Below, piece after piece: positions 23,826 through 28,956 of a DNA stretch of 28,956 nt. This DNA comes from JBHIBA01 sp046758845. Its GTDB lineage: Bacteria > UBA8248 > JACPRG01 > G963555815. Position 1 is the stretch's first letter; every line of letters starts with the position of its first letter. The stretch spans positions 1-28,956 of the forward strand of contig JBHIBA010000021.1 in the NCBI GenBank assembly GCA_046758845.1, read 5' to 3'. The notes beneath the pieces are model-generated. The model searched no databases and was not told where the DNA came from. It saw only the letters and a list, made by a program, of their open reading frames with translations. A program made the translations under genes and the position numbers.

Positions 23826-23975
23826 CGCCGAAAAACCGTTGGCCGTAGGAGATCGGCCGTTGCGGAGAGCTGCGAGAGCGCGGGCATTCCAGCCGAGCGG
23901 CCAACTGAGAAATGCGGGATCGCCTGAGCGTTCCTGGACCAAATTTTTACCCGCCGCCTTCCTGCTACCGCGACC

Positions 23976-24106
23976 TAGTGTGCCGTCCCGGAAATTCATT
24001 TCAAAAGTTCTTGAGGTGAAGTAGGCGCATTTTCCAGAAACCACAACGCTTTCGGTCTGAGAGACACCGTTTTTCTTATTGAACGAACTTGAGGGACGCG
24101 ACACTA
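23976..24106. mobile_element. 127-bp MITE-like element with TA target duplication
   Basis: GTGTGCCGTCCC at 23978-23989 and GGGACGCGACAC at 24093-24104 are terminal inverted repeats (10 of 12 matched, with weaker symmetry continuing about 15 bases inward). Both are flanked by TA (23976-23977 and 24105-24106) inside CTAG-like contexts. The interior is A/T-richer than the surroundings and has no gene. This is the layout of a non-autonomous IS630/Tc1-mariner-type element. The right TA is part of the TAG stop of the adjacent small membrane gene. Family assignment is inferred from TA duplication only; no transposase is in the window. Confidence 0.6.
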
Positions 24107-24355
24107 GGACCGGCCAACAAAACCGTTGTAAATCCAGGCGGCCAAGGCGAAAAATATGAACCCGATGGCGAAACCCCATACGGCGGCCACGATGGCGCCC
24201 GGGACCGTCGGAGCGACACCGACATACAGGTTCCCCACCATTTTCATGAATTCGGCGCCCGCCCCGAACAACGCCGCCGCCAGGGTGTAGAGGAAGAAGA
24301 AGAGACCATAGATTATCCCGAAGGCCAGACCGAACTTTACGGCGTTGAGTCTCAT
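24104..24355 (-). CDS. small holin-like / DUF5676-like membrane protein
   Basis: The protein has 83 residues from the ATG at 24355 (MRLNAVKFG), which has GGGAG 8 bases upstream; an in-frame earlier start would add six residues. It has two hydrophobic helices: FGLAFGIIYGLFFFLYTLAA and VAAVWGFAIGFIFFALAAW. The pattern of an N-terminal LNxxKFGLA, a central GNLYVGVAPTVPG and a terminal WIYNGF is that of a widespread family of small membrane proteins annotated as bacteriophage holin or DUF5676. No function is proven for the family. It follows the EI24 gene by 48 bases on the same strand, so they may be co-transcribed. Its TAG stop coincides with the TA target site of the MITE; excision would preserve the stop, so the reading frame is probably intact. 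Confidence 0.7.
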   Translation of the reverse strand: MRLNAVKFGLAFGIIYGLFFFLYTLAAALFGAGAEFMKMVGNLYVGVAPTVPGAIVAAVWGFAIGFIFFALAAWIYNGFVGRS

Positions 24356-24403
24356 GGCGTTCTCCCTTATCAATACGAAAATGCCAGAGAGCCCCGGAAT
24401 GCG

Positions 24404-25078
24404 TCAAGCGAACGACTCACGCGCGCCGCGCAGCTGTACAAAAACATGAACCATAAACGCCGCCGCGATAATGGGGGCCAAGAGGTTTACCACGGGAACA
24501 ACAAACAAGAATGCGATGAGGAGGCCCGCCAGCAGTAAACGACCCCGATGGCGCTTGCGGAAGCGGCGTGTTGACTTCGGGTCCATACGCCTGATTGCCA
24601 CCAACTCGAAATATTCACGGCTCAAAAGATAGGCGTTGAGCAAATACGAAGCGGCAAGTCCGATCGCGGGAAAAAAGTAAAGGGGAAACACAAGCAGATT
24701 GACAAAGACCGTAATGCTCGTCAGCCGAAAGGCGACGACCAGACTTTCCCCGAGGGACGGCGTTCTATGGGCGGGCAACTCCGGATAGTAGCGCGCTTCG
24801 ATAACGACGATAATCCCTTCCAGGAAGAATGTGATGACCAACGTGGCAACGGCGGGGAACAGCAGCCAAGTCAAGACAACCACCGCCAGCCCCCCGAGGA
24901 CGTCCAACGACTTGTCGAGCCACCCGATGTCGAAGACCGTGACTCGCGCCAGAACAAACCACACGATGTACCCCAGGAGGAAGAAAATGGCAGTTGTCGC
25001 CGCAAGCCCTCGCCCCAGGACCCGCCAGCATTCTCTCTCCCTCAATATGAAAACGGCTCTCAAGGCCGCGATCAGCAT
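24404..25078 (-). CDS. EI24-domain (CysZ-related) integral membrane protein
   Basis: The 224-residue inner-membrane protein has four or five hydrophobic segments: FFLLGYIVWFVLARVTVF, GLAVVVLTWLLFPAVATLVI, LVVAFRLTSITVFVNLLVFP, ASYLLNAYLLSREYFELVAI and GLLIAFLFVVPVVNLLAPII. The signature FPAIGLAASYLLNAYLLSRE and the later VPVVNLLAPIIAAAFMVH match EI24 domain proteins (the family of sulphate transporter CysZ). The closest relatives I can recall are alphaproteobacterial EI24 proteins, with the same RRFRKRHRGRLLLAGLL stretch, which would suggest transfer here. The ATG is preceded by GGGAGG. No cys genes are nearby, so sulphate uptake cannot be assumed. It is divergent from the MFS gene and precedes the holin-like gene. 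Confidence 0.78.
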   Translation of the reverse strand: MLIAALRAVFILRERECWRVLGRGLAATTAIFFLLGYIVWFVLARVTVFDIGWLDKSLDVLGGLAVVVLTWLLFPAVATLVITFFLEGIIVVIEARYYPELPAHRTPSLGESLVVAFRLTSITVFVNLLVFPLYFFPAIGLAASYLLNAYLLSREYFELVAIRRMDPKSTRRFRKRHRGRLLLAGLLIAFLFVVPVVNLLAPIIAAAFMVHVFVQLRGARESFA

Positions 25079-25280
25079 GGCCCCCTCCCTTTGAAACCGA
25101 GCAGAATCTCTGATATACGGCCGAACTTCTCTCTATAGTACGTTCTAGGATTAGGAGACAAAAGAGAATCTCCGCACAGCAACTCGAGAACCGGAATTGC
25201 TTGGGTGGAGTTCGCCTCCGTCGTCAGACCCTGACCCGGCGACCCCCGCCGCCTCGAACGAGCGGATGAGGGCCCATCCC

Positions 25281-26504
25281 ATGCGCGAGCGCTGGCTCAT
25301 CGCTTTATCCGCCGGATTGATCTCCATGGTAGGCTTCGGCAGCCGGGGGGTTTTCGGCATCTTTTACGTAGAAATGCTGAAGGAATTCCCGTGGGACCGG
25401 GCCAGTCTGGCGGGCGCGTACTCTGTGGGTATGCTCCTGATGGGATTTGGAGGCGCCCTGGCGGGAAACCTTTCGCGAAGGCTCGGTCCGAAGCGGTTCT
25501 ATCTGATGAGCGGCATCCTGGTGGGCTTGACGTTTTTTCTGGCCAGCCGGGTCCAGACGCTTGCGCAAGTGTACCTGACGTATGGACTGCTCGGCGGCAT
25601 CTCCCTTGCGGCGCTGGGCTTCGGACCGACTCAAGGTCTGGTCGTAAGGTGGTTCGAGACCCGGCGCGGTCTGGCCCTCGGGCTCGTTACCGCCGGGGCG
25701 GGCGCCTACCCTCTGCTGGCGCCGTTTGCCCAGCTCCTGGTGGAGTCTATCGGCTGGCGGAGGGGACTGATTGCGCTGGGCGCCCTCTTTTTCGCCCTCG
25801 TAACGGTGTTGGGGACCGCCGTCATGAGGGAGCCGCCGCCCGAGGTTGACGCCCAACCCGGCGGACGGCCTACGGGCCCATCCAGTCCGCCCCGGGAAGC
25901 CTGGACGCTCAAAGAAGCGCTGAAAACCGGTCCCATCTGGATGATCACCCTGGCCTGGTTCTTTATGGCCATCACGATTCACTTCGTGAATGCCCACCTT
26001 GTCGCTTTGGTCGTCGAAACCGGCCATTCCGCCCTGCTTGCGTCCGGCGTACTCGCTCTGGCAGGCGTCTTCTCCCTCCTCAACCGGGCGGTTGCGGGAG
26101 GGGTCTCGGACTATCTGGGACGCGTCCCGACGTTCATCACGGGGGCGATCACGACGGGCCTTGGTTTTCTCATCCTCCTGTTGCCTCAGACAGCCGGCGC
26201 GCTCTGGGGCCTCTATGCATTCGCCATTCTTTTCGGTCTTGGAACGGGCGCTCAGACGGCCCAGCCCGCGGCGCTGGCATCGGATGTTTATCGGGGACCG
26301 TACTTCGGAAGCATTGTCGGTTTCTTGACCCTCGGCTTTGGTCTTGGGGGCGGCCTGGGGCCCTGGCTCGGGGGCCTCGTCTTTGAGTGGACCGGAAGTT
26401 ACCGCATCATGATCGGGTGCGTGTTGCTGGCCCTTTCCTGTTCATCTGCCTGCATTTTCACAGCCGACCGGGGAATCAGGAAACTCAAGGGCCGAGTCCC
26501 TTGA
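25281..26504 (+). CDS. MFS transporter (OFA/MCT-like)
   Basis: The 407-residue protein has 12 hydrophobic segments in two halves joined by a charged cytoplasmic loop (about residues 190-215, with many Pro, Gly, Ser). The loop 2-3 signature of the major facilitator superfamily is visible as GNLSRRLGPKRFY, and its second copy as GGVSDYLGRVP. The overall pattern resembles oxalate/formate antiporter and monocarboxylate-type members, which export or exchange small carboxylates; the substrate is unknown. I use the ATG at 25281 because GAGGG lies 8 bases upstream and it puts MRERWLIAL directly before the first helix. Starts at 25266 or 25197 would add 5 or 28 residues. A 5-bp inverted repeat GGAGA-N10-TCTCC (25154-25173) in the upstream gap might be an operator. 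The gene stands alone. Confidence 0.88.
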   Translation: MRERWLIALSAGLISMVGFGSRGVFGIFYVEMLKEFPWDRASLAGAYSVGMLLMGFGGALAGNLSRRLGPKRFYLMSGILVGLTFFLASRVQTLAQVYLTYGLLGGISLAALGFGPTQGLVVRWFETRRGLALGLVTAGAGAYPLLAPFAQLLVESIGWRRGLIALGALFFALVTVLGTAVMREPPPEVDAQPGGRPTGPSSPPREAWTLKEALKTGPIWMITLAWFFMAITIHFVNAHLVALVVETGHSALLASGVLALAGVFSLLNRAVAGGVSDYLGRVPTFITGAITTGLGFLILLLPQTAGALWGLYAFAILFGLGTGAQTAQPAALASDVYRGPYFGSIVGFLTLGFGLGGGLGPWLGGLVFEWTGSYRIMIGCVLLALSCSSACIFTADRGIRKLKGRVP

Positions 26505-26998
26505 ACCCGCTGCGGCGTTCGCCTCATGTTAGAGGGAAGGCCCGGCGCGTATCTTCCTCGAGCAGTTCAAACCGGCGATTTTCGCCCCCGCGCCGGTCAG
26601 CGACCCGGCAAACCGCGCAGTTCCAGCCCAGCCGGCCCCTTGTTAGGGGATGACCGAAACCCCGTCAGCCCCCATTCGAGCGGAAACTAAACCCTCCGTC
26701 TACACGTGCATGGACTGGGACCGATCTTCTTTCCCAGGAGGCGGGGAAGAACCGGCCCGGGTGCGCCGTCTATATCTGAACGAATCGGGATAGCCTCCCG
26801 GCTACCGGAGATCTTCCGGGGGCCAGGTGATGAGGGTAAAGGCCCTTCGGGGAGCCGAACGAAGTTGCCGGCCCAGGGCCGAGGATGAAGGGCGATGTGT
26901 CCGCCAGACCCCGGCAAATCCGAAATGAACTGCGGCACAAGAGGTCTCGGCGCCGGGGCCTGATTCGCTATCGTGAACGTACCGCTGAAGTGAAGGAC
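26505..26998. other. gene-free stretch before the signalling gene
   Basis: I see no recognisable gene. Open frames on both strands are low-complexity and partly antisense to the signalling gene. The frame of the signalling gene is open back to 26840, with an in-frame ATG at 26885 that would add a 38-residue basic leader. No terminator with a T-run and no strong promoter were seen; the stretch is slightly lower in GC than the flanks. Confidence 0.5.
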
Positions 26999-28956
26999 AT
27001 GCTTGATCAACAAATCCAGGTTCTTCTCATCGAGGACAACCCTGGAGACGTCCGATTGATCAGGGGAATGCTGGGCCAGGTGGGGGGAAATTCGTTCCGT
27101 CTGAGGGTTGCCGACCGGCTTTTCGAAGGGCTGGGGGTCCTCGCACGCAACGAAATTGACGTCCTCATGTTGGATCTCGGGCTGCCGGACGCCGAGGGTC
27201 TGGATACGCTCCTTCGGGTGCAAAGGGAGGGTACCCGGGTGCCTGTCATTGTGCTGACCAGGCTTGAGGACGAAGGGCTTGCAGTCAAGGCAATGCGTGT
27301 GGGCGCCCAGGACTATTTGATCAAGGGACAGCTGGACACCCGAACGCTGGTGCGGTCCATCCGCCACGCAATGGAATGCGCACAGACGCTGGAGGCGTTG
27401 CAAAAAAGCGAAGGGTTGGCCCGCATGCACGCGGAACGCCTGGCCGTCCTTCAGGACCTGAGCCGCCCGATCTCCTCACAGCAGGACCTGGAAGGTGTGT
27501 TGACTTCCATCGTTCAGGGCGCGGTAAAGCTCCTAGAGGGCGATCGGTCTCGCCTTTTTCTGTTAAGTCCTGACGGCAAGAACCTAGAGTCAAAGGCCAG
27601 CTTCGGCGCCATCCCGGACCCGCCGGGGGGCGTTCCGGCTCTCCCGGTTCAGGGGACGCTGGCGGGCGCAGCCGCTGTCGGGAGGAAACCGCTTTTTGTA
27701 TCTGATGTGCAACAGGATGCCAGGTGGCGTGAGCTCGACTGGGCGCGGAAGCAGGGGGTTCACGCCTACATCGTGGCGCCTCTCGTCCTCCATGCAGAGG
27801 TCGCCGGCGTCCTCAGCTGCCTTTCCAGGAACCCTAACAAGTTCGACGAATCCGACATCCATCTGATGGAGGCCCTGGCCGCACATGCGGCGATCGCCCT
27901 CGCGAACGCCCGGGGTTTTGATGAGGTGCGCCGCAAATCCGCCCAAATCGCCAAGCTGAACGAGATCAACTGCAATCTGAGCTCGACGCTAGACCTGGAC
28001 GAGCTTCTTGAGAACATCTTCGGAAACGCTAAACAACTCATTGAGGGTTTGCGGGTGGGCGTATGGCTTCTCAACCGGGAAGGGAGGACGCTTATCCCTT
28101 ATCGCCATGCTTTCGCCGGTCCGAAGAGTCACGAGCGTCCCCCCTCCAATCTGCTGAAAGTTGGCCAAACTCTCACCGGGTGGGTGGCGAAGCATCGGGA
28201 GATCCTGGCCGTCCCGGAGGCGAGACGCGACCCGCGTTGGGAGGAATTGCCTTGGGACCAGGGAAAGTCTTTCGGCGGATACGCGGGGATCCCCCTTCTG
28301 GCGGGGGATGAGCTCCTCGGCGTCCTGTCCTGTTTTGCCGAGAAGCCCCACGACTGGACGCACGACGAGCTGGACCTGCTGAAATCCTTCGCGGCGCAGG
28401 CGGCCGTGGCGATACACAATGCCCGGCTTCACGAGGATCTGGGCTCCTCGGAGGAGAGGTACCGCACCCTGTTCGAGCAGGCCCGAGACGGCATCGAGAT
28501 CACCGACGAAGCGGGACGGTTGGTCGATTGCAATCAGAAGGTGTGTGAGCTGCTCGGATACACGCGGGAGGATCTGGTCGGGATGCCACTGTCGGAGATC
28601 GTCGCCCCAGAGTTCCGCGATTCGGTGCCCGAACGCCTCGCCCGCATTGAGAGGCAAGGCATGGAACCCTTTGAGTCCGCCGAGCTGAGGAAAGACGGCA
28701 CGTCCGTCCCTGTAGAAGTGAGCGCGGGGACCATGAACGTTAGGGGGGAGAAGTGCGTAATCCACTTCGTCCGTGACATCACTGAGCGAAAGAACGCGGA
28801 AAAAGCGCTCCGAGAAAGCGAAGAGCGTTTTCGCCGATTGTCCGAGGCCGGCTTCGAAGGCATCGGGCTCACTGAGGACGGCCGCATCTTGGATGTGAAT
28901 GAGAAATTGGCCCGCATGCTCGGCTATGAGCCCAACGACCTGATCGGGATGGATGT
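26999..28956 (+). CDS. receiver-GAF-GAF-PAS-PAS signalling protein, partial at right edge
   Basis: The open frame runs off the window, so at least 652 residues are present. Residues about 5-122 form a receiver domain with acidic pair Glu12-Asp13, phosphoacceptor Asp59 (DVLMLDLGLPD), Thr87 and Lys109 (YLIKG), all key residues intact. A linker helix follows, then a GAF domain (about 150-305), a second GAF (about 320-480), a PAS domain (about 485-595, RYRTLFEQARDGIEITDE) and the start of a second PAS (from about 600, RFRRLSEAGFEGIGLTEDGR). The C-terminal output module lies outside; a histidine kinase or GGDEF domain is likely. The start is uncertain: the ATG at 26999 has GAAGG only two bases upstream, while the ATG at 26885 has AGGG at 6 bases. 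It is a cytoplasmic sensor by appearance, with no membrane segment. Confidence 0.88.
   Translation, partial: MLDQQIQVLLIEDNPGDVRLIRGMLGQVGGNSFRLRVADRLFEGLGVLARNEIDVLMLDLGLPDAEGLDTLLRVQREGTRVPVIVLTRLEDEGLAVKAMRVGAQDYLIKGQLDTRTLVRSIRHAMECAQTLEALQKSEGLARMHAERLAVLQDLSRPISSQQDLEGVLTSIVQGAVKLLEGDRSRLFLLSPDGKNLESKASFGAIPDPPGGVPALPVQGTLAGAAAVGRKPLFVSDVQQDARWRELDWARKQGVHAYIVAPLVLHAEVAGVLSCLSRNPNKFDESDIHLMEALAAHAAIALANARGFDEVRRKSAQIAKLNEINCNLSSTLDLDELLENIFGNAKQLIEGLRVGVWLLNREGRTLIPYRHAFAGPKSHERPPSNLLKVGQTLTGWVAKHREILAVPEARRDPRWEELPWDQGKSFGGYAGIPLLAGDELLGVLSCFAEKPHDWTHDELDLLKSFAAQAAVAIHNARLHEDLGSSEERYRTLFEQARDGIEITDEAGRLVDCNQKVCELLGYTREDLVGMPLSEIVAPEFRDSVPERLARIERQGMEPFESAELRKDGTSVPVEVSAGTMNVRGEKCVIHFVRDITERKNAEKALRESEERFRRLSEAGFEGIGLTEDGRILDVNEKLARMLGYEPNDLIGMD

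Noticed and set aside
26687..27430. 247-codon minus-strand open frame before and across the receiver domain
   Set aside because: The opposite strand encodes a receiver with all key residues; the frame has a His/Pro-rich, low-complexity sequence.
1..28956. CRISPR array, rRNA, tRNA, phage or plasmid origin
   Set aside because: No regularly spaced direct repeats, rRNA-like blocks, tRNA cloverleaves, integrases or replication genes were seen on reading both strands.

Overview
The window is high-GC DNA from a Gram-negative (diderm) bacterium. It carries lipoproteins with lipoboxes, an FtsEX/EnvC-type division module, an LppC/LpoA-like periplasmic lipoprotein and type IV pilus PilM. The gene groupings (aroQ-pepP-efp; ftsE-ftsX-envC-ctpA; recA-recX) resemble Deltaproteobacteria and neighbouring uncultivated high-GC lineages such as NC10 or Tectomicrobia. 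The phylum is an inference from gene order only; no rRNA or tRNA gene was seen.

Left part, 1-8214: an unrecognised lipoprotein (+) faces a minus-strand block. In transcription order the block reads M50 membrane protease, pilM, aroB, a palindrome-rich gene-free gap, aroQ, an M24 aminopeptidase, efp and an AGCS sodium:alanine symporter. PilM sits directly in front of aroB, although in many proteobacteria pilNOPQ and aroK lie between them.

Middle, 8215-20967: a clear sigma70-like promoter drives a TPR + type 1 periplasmic-binding lipoprotein (+), which converges on tsaD. A minus-strand block reads TPR protein, ftsE, ftsX, a degenerate LytM (EnvC-type) factor, the ctpA protease and tsaD; this is a cell division and envelope-processing operon. 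Divergently, recA, recX and a secreted TPR protein read to the right. The recA promoter carries a dyad that could be a damage-response operator.

Right part, 20968-28956, is accessory in character. It holds a DUF123 (GIY-YIG-like) protein, a polytopic membrane protein with two acidic motifs resembling the lycopene cyclase fold (apparently starting at CTG), a TRZ/ATZ-type amidohydrolase, a 127-bp MITE-like element with TA target duplication, a holin-like small membrane protein with an EI24-domain protein, and an MFS transporter. The last gene is a receiver-GAF-GAF-PAS-PAS signalling protein that runs off the right edge.

I did not find a clear new multi-gene system. The observations most worth a second look are the MITE inserted at a stop codon, the CTG-started lycopene-cyclase-like protein, the contracted pilM-aroB junction, and the nested palindromes between aroB and aroQ.
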